Below are positions 35,690 to 46,869 of a stretch of DNA of 64,000 bases, piece after piece. Location of the stretch: assembly GCA_025618425.1 (NCBI GenBank), contig CM046832.1, forward strand, positions 19,583,917-19,647,916, in the 5' to 3' direction. A model generated the notes under the pieces. It was not told where the DNA came from, made no database searches, and saw nothing but the letters and a program-made list of their open reading frames with translations. Each line of letters starts with the position of its first letter. Position 1 is the stretch's first letter. The translations under genes were made by a program, and so were the position numbers. The stretch comes from Heliocidaris tuberculata (lineage: Eukaryota > Echinodermata > Echinoidea > Camarodonta > Echinometridae).

Positions 35690-37782
35690 GATTTTTGGAC
35701 AATTTCAAGACTTTGTATACATGTACTAGGCCACTGCATCCCTGAAAACAAAGAGCCATGTCTGTGACTGTTCTTCAGCATGTAAAATGAATTTATATGC
35801 CAGCCTGATCATCCTTAAATGGCAATGATGGCAAATGTGCGACTACTTCGACATAAACACATTCCATTCAAGTCGTATTTGTAATATGACAGCGATATAA
35901 TCCTGTAATTTATTGGTCTTTATGTGACAACAAAAATTAAACAGTCTTACAATGAGAAGAGAACAAAAAATTACATCATTACTACAATTTTACAATATTT
36001 ACCTTACAAAAAGACGTAAACACAAATGAGAGGGGGTAATTTTAAAGTTTTCTGCTGGAACCTTAGACAATATGAAATAATAATTTATGTTTTCAAGAAC
36101 AGTATAAAAATGAATTTTAGAGTTGAATAAAGAATATCATCTTCAATCAAAATCACATAACTACATTTTTTATTCAGGAGTACCCAAGATAATGTCCTTC
36201 AGTCAATATGATCTAATAAAAACCAAGATATGATCATCTTAAGTCAAAGATTTGAAGGAAAATGTTTTCTACCTTATCTAGACATGACTATTAAATGTAT
36301 TTTATCAATATTTGTTTCATCTACTTCATGACATTTGCTCTGAATACAAAATAGTTATAATAACGATAATAAATGAATAATAAAAAGCTATCCATTCGTA
36401 TAAATCAAATTTCTTTACATTCATGCCCGTGTTTCACAGGTAAAAGTAAAAGGGAAAATATAGTACTCACAGACCATTTCTGGAATTTCCCTCTCAAGAT
36501 ACACAAGAAGTGTTGAACCATTTGTTATATTTGTACAAGTAGCAGACAATTTCAAAGGTCACATGTAAATATATATTTAAAAAACAGAGCAAAAAGACTG
36601 TTAGTGTATAGGTAGTATACATTGTGTACAAATATTGGTGTGTCTTCCAAGTTCCTGTGAATTATTCATTTTCAGTTGGTGTTTTTAAAAATCCATACCC
36701 AGGTAAGAGTGCCAAAATAATTTCCTAATTCAATATTTGAACCAAGGCAGGTAATTGAAAGGTACCAAAGTTTTCACTCATTTCAACTATTCACATAACA
36801 CTACTTTAGAAGAACCTAGAGATAACTAAACAGTATTCAATTTAAATCTCATCACGATACATGTACTCTTTTAATTATTATTATTATGATTATTATCATT
36901 TGTTGAAATTTCATCAGATACATAACTGAAATGGGGATGTATAAAATGCTGAACTGTGAAGAATTTAAGTAAGCCAAACAGCAACTCAGAGCTGTGAATT
37001 CAGCTATTGTGAAAAGTGAAGGGGTATTATGGTACAGTTACATCTCTAGTACAAAAAACAATATTTCTTCTGGCTAATTGTTCCTCAACAGAGGATAGTC
37101 TCATTAAAGTGCTGGTATTTTATTCATATTCAAAAGATGGATATTTATAAACAACTTCCCCAAATTTTTAAAGCAATACAATGCCATTGATGTGACTGTA
37201 GTGGACAGTATTCCTGCTTAAAAAAAGATTACTACTACAAAATGCAAAATGCACAAAAGAATTGAGTACATATCTTGGTCTGCTCAACATAATATGCATG
37301 TACATGTTTGTGACTTGTATGATCATGTTCTTATACAGTAATATCAGGGAAGGGAGGGGGATAATAAGATCTATAATACATGGGTGTACTTTAAAATCCA
37401 GCAGTTTGCACTACAGCCTCCAATAATATAAGGACATTAGCATGAATGTGATAACTTACAAGCATGATATAAAAAATAACGCTGACATACAAAATAAATC
37501 GTACAGTACAAAACAAATCTTACCATCTTACCAGAGAGAATCATGACACAGATATGAAAAACTTGCGATTCTCACATAAAATCTGCATCAAGCAGACACA
37601 AGATCAGCCAAACTTAGCATGTGCCATGTAGTGTACAGTCCCATCTCATACTGTTGATAACGTGCTGAGTAGAATGTGATGAGACGGTTTTCTTTGCTAC
37701 TTGCTGCTGGCGTTATTTCAACTTTACAACTTACATAAAGCACAGGATGTGTTGATCTTGGAACCTTCAACCTTGTCTGCAT
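35690..37782 (-). other. Probable 3' UTR and 3' flank of the SR-protein gene
   Basis: AT-rich sequence with no coding frame. The last exon of the minus-strand gene starts at 37789 and its stop is at 37783-37785. Everything below is untranslated or flank. TTTATT (AATAAA on the minus strand) occurs near 37118 and 36172 among others. The true polyadenylation site cannot be chosen from sequence alone. Confidence 0.45.
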
Positions 37783-40700
37783 CTAACGACTGTAACAAAT
37801 AAGAATACATGAATAATCAGAATTCAAAATTGTCTATCATAACAAAAACTAAAAATATAGATGAAGTATGCTGCATGAAACAACAGTGAAAGTCTCACTT
37901 TATGAGTCATTTGCAATAACAGCTTTTTTCATGTGAATTAGAGAGCAATTTTCCATATATTTTTACAGTTTGACTGCTTCTAGCACATGAATTATGTTGT
38001 ATCACTGTATGTGTATTTCATAAGATTTTGTAGCTTTAAGTAATGACAATTGATCTTGCCAGGTTAAAAGAAGAAACCTTATTTGAAAATACAAAGAAAT
38101 CACTGGCAAATAGAATTTAAAACATAATAAGTCAACATAAATTCTAGGCTTTGTATGAGAATATGTAACCGAAAGTCACCTGACTGAGGAATTTCACATA
38201 GAATATCATACAAGCAAACTGTAATCCAACAAACTTCTGTAATCCTGCACCAAAATGTTTGAAAAGCAGCTCTATTTTAGGCATGATAAGACAAGTCTAC
38301 ATTCATTACCTTCTACTTCTGCTACGGCTGTATCCACCTCGTCTGGGAGGAGGTGAGCGAGAGCGGGATCGCGACCTGTCAGAAAAATCACAAATCATTT
38401 AATTTATTCCTAATTCCTTCATATTTTGGGGAAAACCTACCTGTTCTCATAAGATCCTTCTGTATGTTCTAAAACAAAACATAATCAAATAAGCTATATT
38501 TCTCACATACTCAGTTTTCACAAATGAAATAAACATAAATAAGAATTAACAATTCATTCTGACATATTTAAGATCAGCATTTTGTAATGAATCCCCAGGT
38601 TTTCTGTTAATATTTTAGATGCACATGTAATAGCTTGCATAGTAAAAGCAAATTAATGAAATACCCATATTCTTATTCCTATTCCGATAGACAATGCATC
38701 CATGATTCTCAATTTGGTATTTATATTTCTTTTAAATGCTATAAACTTTTAATCTACTATTATCTAAACACATCCTTACCGTTATAGATTTAAAATATAA
38801 ATTATGAAATCATTTTATTGTCTGAAATGATATCAACAGAATACTCCAAAAGTTTACTTTTCTTTGGAATACACTCTGAACAGGGTGAAAAATAATCTTA
38901 AATAAAAACCTTCACTTACTACCTCTCTCTCCTGTAGAAATAGAAGGGTGAAGATTGACAAAAAGGGAACTTAGGGTTCCCAGTGATTGTCAGCAGTGAA
39001 GGGCTAACGCAGGAGAAAGCAGAAGGACGCGCTTTTGAATGAGGAAGCCAGACGCATACGTGATCTTTTTTACCATGTGCAGCAGTGAAGAAACTAGTAT
39101 AACCCTGAAGCCGTTACAATTTGAAGGCTGCATTCTTGAACTAACTGACGTCACGAGCCGCAAACGTTGCAAAAGTGTGCCATCGTCGTGGCATGACTCG
39201 ACGTACTGTAAGCTATTGCAAGAAGATGGTGGTGACTTGCCAAATTTGGAGCCCCGTTTTCTTCGTCGCTATTTTTAATCTGGAATTTTTGAAGCTTTTT
39301 CTGATTTATCTTATGAACCCTGAAGTGCAGATTTGGCGTAAAGGTGCATGTGAAGAAGAGGGGTTCAGAAGTACAAAACTTCTTTCTCCCCCCTGCCGAA
39401 CAGGTCCTATCAAGAAAAGATCACATTCCGTCGACTGGCCAGCTCTAGGGCATAGCATAGAAGTGCAATATGGCTGTTCCCTGAAGGGCTTTACAAGGCT
39501 CTAGGCGTTACTTGGCTGTGAAGCCGTTAAAAGGAGATTCCTGAAAAGGAGGAAGGAGGGAATGGTCACAGAATTCTGACCAAGGTTTAATAAAAAAATA
39601 AAATAACAGAATACTGTACAGGCCTTTCAGATATAATTGTGAGTACAATGATTCAGATACCATACCATTATAATTCACACATCTAACCACATGTTTTCCT
39701 AACAATTTGTCAATGAGGGATAATACTGAGAAATTGACATTATAAAGATTTTCTCTCCTTCAGTAAGCACATGCAAGTATCTTTGAAGGCATATTGTGAA
39801 TCAGTATCTTAGAATATCATGTGAATGCTGTCAACTGACCTGTCATAAAGATTTGAATCATGCAAAAGTTTAGATTTTTACTAGGTTGAAGCAAATTTCC
39901 TGTTGGATCTTATTTACCTGGTACCCAAAACATTCATGTATATCTTTGCCCTGATACAAACCTTGAAAGATTTAGAGTGCATGTAGTCTTTCTTTTTTTA
40001 AAATCTGAACCTTATTTGTCATGTTATTTGGAAAGAAGTTTTTGTTAAGTGCTCTACTTCTAAATGTGCCCTTTTTTCAAGATAAAGATAAAACGATAAA
40101 AAGGGAAGGGTTACAAAACTTTTAAACAAAATGAAAGTTTTAACTTTAAAGGTCAAGATGAGTTCTGGAAATGAAAAATACATGGGGATGAAACTTGATG
40201 AATGCATTCTTACTTTAATAATTAAAAGAGCAACATGTGAAAATTTGCACTGTGTTCAGATTTTGTGACATTAAATGCCAGTTTAAATTTTGCAACGGTT
40301 GTTTTAGAAAGTTTGCTGAGCTAAGACATGCAGTTATGGCCACACACAACTCCATTTGAACTTCTGCAAACACAAGTGAATTCAGCACAGGCCAAAATTT
40401 GTAGTTTTTGACCAAAATTTCTTAAATCATAGATTTCATTCACCTTCTGTATTATAATGCCAAATCAAGAGCGTGTTGAGGCTAAACACAACACATGCTC
40501 CAAATGGTAAATTCTCTCACGTGAAACTACAATTAGAATGTTCACCACCATTATTTTCGCTGTTAACAGAACTCAACCTTCTCTTTTAACTGATAAAATT
40601 TTGTAGACACACAATATCAAGTCAATAGTCTTTTCCTTTATGTTATCATGGATGTATTTAGAAAGGGCACTTGTGGGTCCATGTTGGCATACCTGGAGTA

Positions 40701-41653
40701 GCTTCTACGGCCACGACCGCCACCACCACCACCTCCACCAAAGCTGCGTTTTTCATGGCAGTCCCGAGCAAAATGACCGTAGTCACCGCAGTTGTAGCAC
40801 TTGCTGTCACCCCTTGGTGGGCCACGGCTACCCCTGAAACCACCGCCACCTCCGCCCCCACGGAAGCCTCGTCTTCTCGAATCACCACTTGCTAGTTCCA
40901 CACGAGCTCTCTGTCCACATATGGTTCTAAGTGACAATGAAGAAGAAGAAACATAACTTCAAACTTACAAGGCTATGATTTTTCTGCAGTTTGTAATAAT
41001 GTTGAAACAAAACATTTAACATTTGGTTTCACTTATCATTAAAGCCTAGAGGCAATAACTGTGAATATTGATTGTTGAAGCTTCAAGACTTATGTGCCAC
41101 ATTGTATATCAACAGAATATTTGGAAGGCTTGCATACACATTCACTAAACAAAAAATGTGAATACGAGCTGATTGAATGATTTTGTTTTTAAAAAAGTAA
41201 TAACTCCTTTCCAACATTTCTTCCCTTCCCAAAAGTTATATTCAACAGAAGAACAGGGAATTTTTGTACAATTCAGCCTTTATGATGCAACAAAAATTTC
41301 TAACACAAATATTTACCATTACCATGAAGTACTAAAAATGTTGTACATCGCTAAAGCAAATAATACTGGCAAAACTCGCTAATGCACCGCATAAGAGACA
41401 GATTAAGAACTATTATATACCTTGAATCCAGGTCCTTTACTGCATCTGAAGCATCTCTGGGATCTTCATACTCCACAAATGCAAAGCCAGGGGGGTTCCT
41501 AGCAATCCACACGCTCTTCAGGGGTCCAAAGGGGCTAAATTCCCTCTCAAGTTCAGTCTTACTGGCACTCTCTCCAAGGTTTCCTATGTACACTTTGCAT
41601 CCCCTGTCAGCTGAAGACCTACCACCACCACCTCCACCTCCATAGCGAGACAT
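37783..41653 (-). CDS. SRSF7-like: SR splicing factor, SRSF7/9G8-like (RRM + CCHC knuckle + RS tail)
   Basis: A nuclear pre-mRNA splicing regulator. Coding exons on minus: 41653-41421, 40926-40693, 38375-38310 and 37789-37783. Joins are AG|gtatat...cacttag|A, AG|gtatgc...tgacag|G, AAG|gtaatg...gttacag|T. Lengths 233+234+66+7 give 180 codons including the stop. The RRM spans about residues 18-90, with RNP2 KVYIGNL (20-26) and RNP1 GFAFVEYED (56-64). A Gly-rich linker leads to a CCHC knuckle [14 protein letters not shown] (C121, C124, H129, C134) like that of 9G8. A second Gly tract and a short Arg/Ser tail (155-179) follow. The RS tail is much shorter than in vertebrate SRSF7. If the last intron is retained, a TAA at 38306-38308 ends the protein after 178 residues instead. 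Kozak context is modest (CTACAATGT). An acceptor at 41675-41676 implies an upstream non-coding exon. Domain identity is very strong; calling it SRSF7 rather than a related SRSF3/Rbp1-type protein rests on the knuckle. Confidence 0.95.
38923..38931 (-). other. Candidate 9-nt microexon (GAGAGAGAG)
   Basis: A very strong minus-strand acceptor (a pyrimidine tract ending CCTTCTATTTCTACAG) is followed by GAGAGAGAG and then GTAGTAAG. Insertion between the knuckle exon and the RS exon keeps the frame and adds RRE before the SR repeats. Using the next donor (TA|GTAAGT, 12 nt) would instead create a TAG. The acceptor is convincing, but the downstream boundary is ambiguous. Confidence 0.25.
39074..39205 (-). 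other. Candidate poison exon in the large SR-gene intron
   Basis: On the minus strand CTTGCAATAGCTTACAG precedes a 132-nt GC-richer segment that ends CACATG|GTAAAAAAG. Spliced after the knuckle exon (phase AG|T) it would read [18 protein letters not shown] and then TGA. Inclusion would remove the RS tail and expose the mRNA to decay. In vertebrates SR-protein genes, SRSF7 and SRSF3 included, carry stop-containing cassette exons at this point between RRM/knuckle and RS exons. Here only the splice-like signals and the in-frame stop are seen; use of the exon is inferred. The same DNA is open on + (39039-39278), which weakens the case a little. Confidence 0.3.
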
Positions 41654-41674
41654 TGTAGCTGATGAATTATAAAG
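41654..41674 (-). other. 5' UTR part of the first coding exon and its 3' splice site
   Basis: On the minus strand TTCTTTAATATTTCACAG lies just upstream of CTTTATAATTCATCAGCTACA-ATG. The strong pyrimidine tract and CAG suggest that the first coding exon begins at 41674 and is joined to an upstream non-coding exon, which I could not place with confidence. Confidence 0.5.
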
Positions 41675-41829
41675 CTGTGAAATATTAAAGAATATGTGAA
41701 CATAATCAGATTCATGCTTTCTATGTATGGTGGGATAATGGGATTACCATATTTCACGCATGACCACACTTCCCACTTCGCACACAGTGGATATCTATAA
41801 CAAAAAACCAAACATTTCAAAAATCTGGT

Positions 41830-42745
41830 TACACCAATGGAAATAGGAACTTAAAATTACATTTTGTGACAAATTTTTCTTTGGAAGTAATTCTGGTTAA
41901 GAAATTATGATAATATTAACAAAAGATAAGGAAAATTTGGCAGTTTTTTTAATTCAGTCCAAAATATGGATTTTCCAACAGGGATCTGGAAATCTTCATT
42001 TTGAATATCTCACTGTATGACATTTTGCCTTGCAACTGATCATTTTACAATAAATTGTAATTAAATGTAAACAGTCATGAATGACGTTTACAAGGTAATT
42101 GTAGACTTGAGAGAGGCACTAAAAGGTCGTACATCATGTAGTTTTTCCTTGCAATGAGAATATTTTGATGAAGGACGGACTGCCAGAGCCTCAAGGTAAA
42201 TTGATAATCACTGCACTGATAAAAATTAAACTTGTAATATCTTAATTTACAAAAGCCTCACCTAGGGAATGGAAAGGTCATGATGAAATGTAAAGATACT
42301 TGCAAGGTATATTTCTATCTAGTCAGGTCAGTTAACAAAATTTGGGGGACAGAATTTTATAAAAGCGCAATTTTTGCCTGTGAGTCATATGCATCAAAAG
42401 CATTAATTTTGGATAGGGTGCCACAAAATTGGTGAATGGCACCCTATTTAAAATTGTTAATTTATGCAAATTTTATGCAAAAAACACAAATTCAGTTGTA
42501 TGCCTTGAAATGAATTAACTAGTTTCTTAAATTTGTTATATCCAGGTGAGTCTGATGAAATCAAATGTTTCGAATTATGAACATTGATTAACGGTTTTGT
42601 CAAATAGGGCGTCAAATTCAGGAGAATTCTTGTCAATGAATTAGTAAGGCAAACGAAAGTTGAGATTTCTTTCAACCTTTGCAAGTGCTTTTTTAGCTTT
42701 ATCCTATATTCAGGGCAAAATGCTTAAAAAGAGGCTGATGAAACT
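41830..42745. other. AT-rich upstream flank of the SR-protein gene
   Basis: No recognisable exon or TE. A promoter is expected somewhere between here and the first coding exon, but no distinctive core-promoter motif could be singled out. Confidence 0.4.
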
Positions 42746-42836
42746 TAAAGGAGAATGAAACCATGGGGAAATATCAATTTTAATGAAGAGAGGATAGAGA
42801 GAAGCAATTTTTCATAAGTTTCATCAAAATTTTTTT

Positions 42837-43260
42837 CAGACGGGTGTATGCCGCAGCCACCCTCAAAACGGTGGTCTAAGGAGCAGACTAGAAGCGAAAA
42901 ACACAGGGTCTTTGGAACGGTGGATCCATACCCAGCTGAGCAAAAAAACATGGTCTAAGGAACTACGGCACTTTAGTGCGGGGATTCTATAGTGCATGCA
43001 TATAGTAGAGTTACATACGCACTTTGTAACTCTATGGCATATATGCAATTGCGCACGCAAGTGAATGGACGTAGTTACGCAAGAGCAAGGGAACGGGGCG
43101 TGCCGGGGGAAACGGAGAGAGACGAGCGCTTTTGATCCGATCCAGTATCTTGAGAACGCAATAGAAGGGTGAGAACGGCCGTTTATGGAAATTCGGGTAT
43201 CTTGAGAACAGCAATTGGCCGTTGAAAAAGGGGGTGGTCAAAGTGGCACATACCCGTCTG
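42837..43260. mobile_element. MITE with CAGACGGGTRTRTGCC inverted ends
   Basis: The left end is CAGACGGGTGTATGCC and the right end GGCACATACCCGTCTG, matching at 14 of 16 positions. The 424-bp interior has repeated GTCTAAGGA and TATCTTGAGAAC motifs and is GC-richer than its flanks. It sits in an older repeat beginning TTAAAGGAGAATGAAACC at about 42748. No clear TSD. Confidence 0.7.
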
Positions 43261-43543
43261 TCCAATATGTTGTATGTATTTACACTTTGAATGTTTGAGC
43301 TTCCATGACTCCTCCCGCAACTAAGGTGCAAGGCACAAAGTACCGTAATTAGATCTATTCTCAAGTGAAGATTTCAGACGAAGAGACCGGGAATAACCTC
43401 GCATAAAGTGTGAGTGGGGAATTACAGGCTAATCCTTTCATCCCGTATCAGATGATCTTGATCTTGATCTTGATAAATACGGCTCAACACTCCTGTGGAG
43501 TAAAACGAGTCGGGTGGGTGTGCGCAAAAATAATAAAATACTA

Positions 43544-44180
43544 TTATTGATAATGCTGTTGTAGTTTAACTTTGAACAATTTGGGATTTTGAGTGTTAAC
43601 TATTGTTTCCGGTAACAAATTCCAATCAGTAAGTGTTCTAGGAAGAAATGAATATTTAAAAGAATCTTTATTAGTGCTAATTTCGATATATGATTTATTG
43701 TGAGATCTTCTAGTTAATCGAGTGACAGGTTGCAGCAGGTCCCGGACTGGGATTGAGAGATAGCCCTCATGGGCTTTGAAGAAAGTGGTGAGTCTTGCTA
43801 TCTTTCTTCTTTCTGCGAGTGTTCTCCAACCAAGTTCTTTCATCATTGAAGTGACACTACTCTGCCTGCCATAGTCATTTTTCGCAAATCTGGCAGCCCT
43901 TCTCTGAACTGCCTCCACTTGTGATATGAGATCGTTGGTGTGGGGATCCCAAACTGGTGAACAATATTCCAATGAAGGTCTATCTAGAGAACAAAATGCC
44001 AGAGATTTGATATCCTCTGTACACTTGTTTAGATTACGTTTAATAAAGCCTAAGGTTCTATTACTTTTAGCAGTTACACGGTCAACATGTTTATTCCATT
44101 TTAAGTTATTACATAGTTCTACTCCTAGGTAAGTGTGTGAGTCAGTTTCAGTAATTTTAGTATTGTTTAGTGTAAGTGTG
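43544..44180 (-). pseudogene. LINE C-terminal domain (post-RT)
   Basis: One frame is open from about 44180 to 43544. It contains YLGVELCNNLKWNKHV, GFIKRNLNKC, LEYCSPVWDPHT, QRRAARFAKNDY, LGWRTLAERRKIARL and FKYSFLPRTLTDWNLLPE, the conserved tail of CR1/jockey-type RT proteins. A one-base frameshift separates it from the RT segment. Confidence 0.9.
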
Positions 44181-45494
44181 ATTTAGGTTTACGTGCATTT
44201 GTTACTTTTAAGACAAAACATTTATCCAAGTTGAATTTCATTTGCCATGTTTTTTCCCACAAGCACAGTTGGTCAAGATCATTCTGAAGGATTTCAGCAT
44301 CCTTATCTGTTGTAATTGTTCTATATATTACACAGTCATCTGCGAATAGTCTAACTGTAGACTTTATGTTGTCAGGTAGATCGTTGATGTACGTTAAAAA
44401 GAGCAACGGACCGAGAACCGTACCTTGCGGCACTCCGGATTTAACTTCAGTCCAGTCGAGTGCTCACCACCTATGACAACTCTTTGTTTCCTATACATCA
44501 GAAAATCCTTAATCCAATTCATTATCGGGCCTCTAATGCCATAATGATCCAGTTTCAACATAAGCCTCTGATGAGGTACTACGTCGAAGGCTTTATGAAA
44601 GTCCACTATAATAACATCAGACTGTGAGCGTTTATCCAGTGTTTTAGCAAGATCATAAGTGGTAAGTATTAACTGGGATTCACACGAGTGATTACGCCGA
44701 AATCCATGCTGTTTATCTGATAATACATGTATGTCATGGTATTCAAGATGAGACATAATGTTAGTATGGATGACATGTTCCATAACCTTGCAACAAACGG
44801 ATGTACATGTAAGTGAAACTGGTCTATAGTTGCCAGGATTTGTACGTTCACCTTTTTTGAAAATTGGGGAGACGTTTGCAAGTTTCCAATCTTCTGGTAA
44901 AGTACCCGTTTCCAGTGATTTTCTGAAAATTGTTGTCAAGTGCACAGGTCTTAAGGATTCGAGCTGGAATGTCATCAGGACCGGTTGCCTTATTTGGGTT
45001 AAGACCTGTCAGAAGTTTAACAACACCATTTACAGTAATATCTATGTTAGGTAGAGATGGATAGCCTGTGCCTAAATTAGGTAGGATATTTACATCTTCT
45101 TCCGTAAATACGGACTTAAATTGGTTGTTTAGCACTTCCGCTTTCTTGGCGTTTTCAGAAACCAAGACAATATTGTGTCTAAGAGTAGAAATACCAAATG
45201 AGTCAGTTTTCAAGCTCTTGATAAAAGACCAGAACTTTTTTCGATTCAGCGCAGGTTTCTCTTATATATTTCCTGTAATTACTACGAGTTAGTTTACTAA
45301 CATTCTTTTGAATTGACCGCAATTTGTCCCAGTCTTCTAATGAATCGCTCTTTCTTGCTTGATTGAAAGCCTTTTTCTTTTGTCTGAGGGCTTTCTTGAC
45401 TTGCCAGGAGAAACCACACGAGATGGTATGCTATTGATTTCTTGATGCGTATACTAAAGTCTGCCCACAACTCATCGACAGAGTTGTTGTTCAT
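44167..45494 (-). pseudogene. LINE reverse transcriptase remnant, several frameshifts
   Basis: The linker and RT are split over at least three frames. Recognisable blocks in order: [116 protein letters not shown] (the leading Val is displaced by a frameshift near 44430); and FADDCVIY, the catalytic FxDD box. These are the classical blocks of a CR1/jockey-type RT. Frame breaks fall near 44950, 44430 and 44180. Confidence 0.92.
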
Positions 45495-45563
45495 TTTAAC
45501 GAAGTCATTACTGATTTCTGATAGTTCCTTTTTAATCTGTTCCCAATCAGCTTTACTGTAAAG

Positions 45564-46739
45564 TCAAACTTTTCTTGGTTTTCCTTTATTCACTTTAGGT
45601 TTTGTGTTCATGACAATAACTGGTATACCAGTGTGGTCACTAATACCTGGGATTATCTTGCATTTATCAACGAGGGTACTATTTGTAGTAAAAAATAAAT
45701 CCAGTAAGTTTGAGTCTCTCGTAGGTTCTGACACCACTTGTTCCAATCCAAAATCATTACAAATATCTAGTAGTTCACGACAAAGTCCAGGTTTTGGACA
45801 GTTACGGATAGTTGTTTGATTTACCCAGTGAATGTGAGATAAATGAAAGTCTCCACCTATCCAGATATTTTGGCCCTTAGCTGGGTCAATTTTGGAAAGA
45901 GAATTGCATAATAAGTCCATGACTTCTCTATCAGAATCAGGTGGCCTATAAAAAGCCCCAACAAGAATCGATTTGGATCCAGCTAAATCAAACTGTAACC
46001 AGAGTATCTCACACTCCTCATCCAAGTCATTGCGATAACTAGCAACGAGATCATTCTTAATGGCTATAAATATGCCACCATAACTTTTACCGTGTTCATT
46101 AGCTGGACGATCTTTTCTTATTACACTATAGTCTGAAGGAAATATTTCACTGTTACTTATACCATCTGACAACCATGATTCAGTACCGATCAAAACATCA
46201 GGTTTGTTGGTGTTAAGACATATGGCTAAATCAGCTACCTTATTTCTAATACTCTGGAAATTTATGACCATGATTTTCAGCTGGCCATTTCTTTCAAGTT
46301 TGGTTCTGTCGTAGTTAGAGGGTTTTTGTGACCATCTTCTACGCTTACCTTTTAGGGTTTTAGAGTTGGAGTTAGCTGTGTTTATGTTGAAGTTGATATG
46401 TTGCGGAGATGATGTTGCCATCGGTGGAAAATTATCATCTTCGCTACTAACAGAGGACAAAGTGCTAAAGCTGTTAGACAACACAGTAACATGTGAGCTA
46501 AATAGTGAGCTAGAAAAATTAGGTAAACCACAATCACAACAGATCCATGTCACATTACTATCCTCTAAACTAGCATAGATTACAGAGGACATGTGCATGC
46601 AATCAGTATGGTACCATGCATCACAGGAATCACACTGGACTGCATACCTGCTCCAGTCACACTCTTCTTTACATATTTTACACGGAAATTCTGGACCTGG
46701 GTTAGATTCTGTATCACCAGCATGCAAGATATACAGCAT
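45564..46739 (-). pseudogene. LINE ORF: 2A-like leader, PHD finger and APE endonuclease
   Basis: 391 codons from the first ATG; the frame stays open upstream to about 46825 without another ATG. Residues 9-16 are DTESNPGP, matching the 2A consensus DxExNPGP, after a hydrophobic leader (VLIYICMLYILHAG). A C4HC3 PHD finger follows (CKICKEEC, CDSCDAWYHTDC, WICCDCGL; about 20-75). The endonuclease runs from about 150 to 380: NFQSI, TESWL (catalytic Glu), YGGIFIAIK, YRPPDSD, GGDFH and GISDH. The family's usual GDFN is GDFH here, so a key Asn is lost. The frame breaks just after the endonuclease. PHD modules occur in CR1-type ORFs. In vivo 2A skipping activity is inferred. Confidence 0.88.
46692..46715 (-). 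other. 2A-like ribosome-skipping motif (DTESNPGP)
   Basis: The eight codons read Asp-Thr-Glu-Ser-Asn-Pro-Gly-Pro, matching DxExNPGP at every fixed position. Skipping would occur between Gly15 and Pro16 and release a short hydrophobic leader from the PHD-endonuclease protein. 2A-like sequences at the N-terminus of APE-type retrotransposon ORFs are known from sea urchins and some other animals. Activity of this copy is not shown. Confidence 0.75.
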
Positions 46740-46869
46740 GCAGATATATATTAGTACTGTCTTTTTAAGTGAGGAAGTGTTTTTGTTTCGTTTACCAAGT
46801 AGAGTTTTTAAGTCAGCAAGCCAGTAGAGTTTTTAAGTCAGCAGGAAATAAACTAAATGCCAGTGCTAC

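Larger units (their letters stand above)
43454..46850 (-). mobile_element. CR1-like non-LTR retrotransposon, nearly complete, inactivated
   Basis: On the minus strand, 5' to 3': a 24-bp tandem duplication (AGTAGAGTTTTTAAGTCAGC) at the start, a hydrophobic leader with a 2A-like motif, a PHD finger, an APE-type endonuclease, a reverse transcriptase and a C-terminal domain. It ends in an (ATCAAG)n tail at 43454-43473. A simple-repeat tail in place of poly(A) and the APE-RT order place it with the CR1/L2 group. At least four frame breaks make it inactive. It lies about 1.8 kb upstream of the SR-protein gene in the same orientation. Confidence 0.9.

Noticed and set aside
38444..38464. 19-nt minus-strand segment between ACATACAG and GTAGGT in the SR-gene intron
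   Set aside because: The acceptor has almost no pyrimidine tract, so exon status is not supported.
39039..39278. 79-codon + strand ORF in the SR-gene intron
   Set aside because: No recognised domain and no splice or promoter signals on +. The same segment reads better as a candidate minus-strand cassette exon, so it is not called a gene.
40640..40895. Two + strand ORFs (65 and 74 codons) rich in Thr/His
   Set aside because: Antisense shadows of the Gly-rich knuckle exon of the SR-protein gene.
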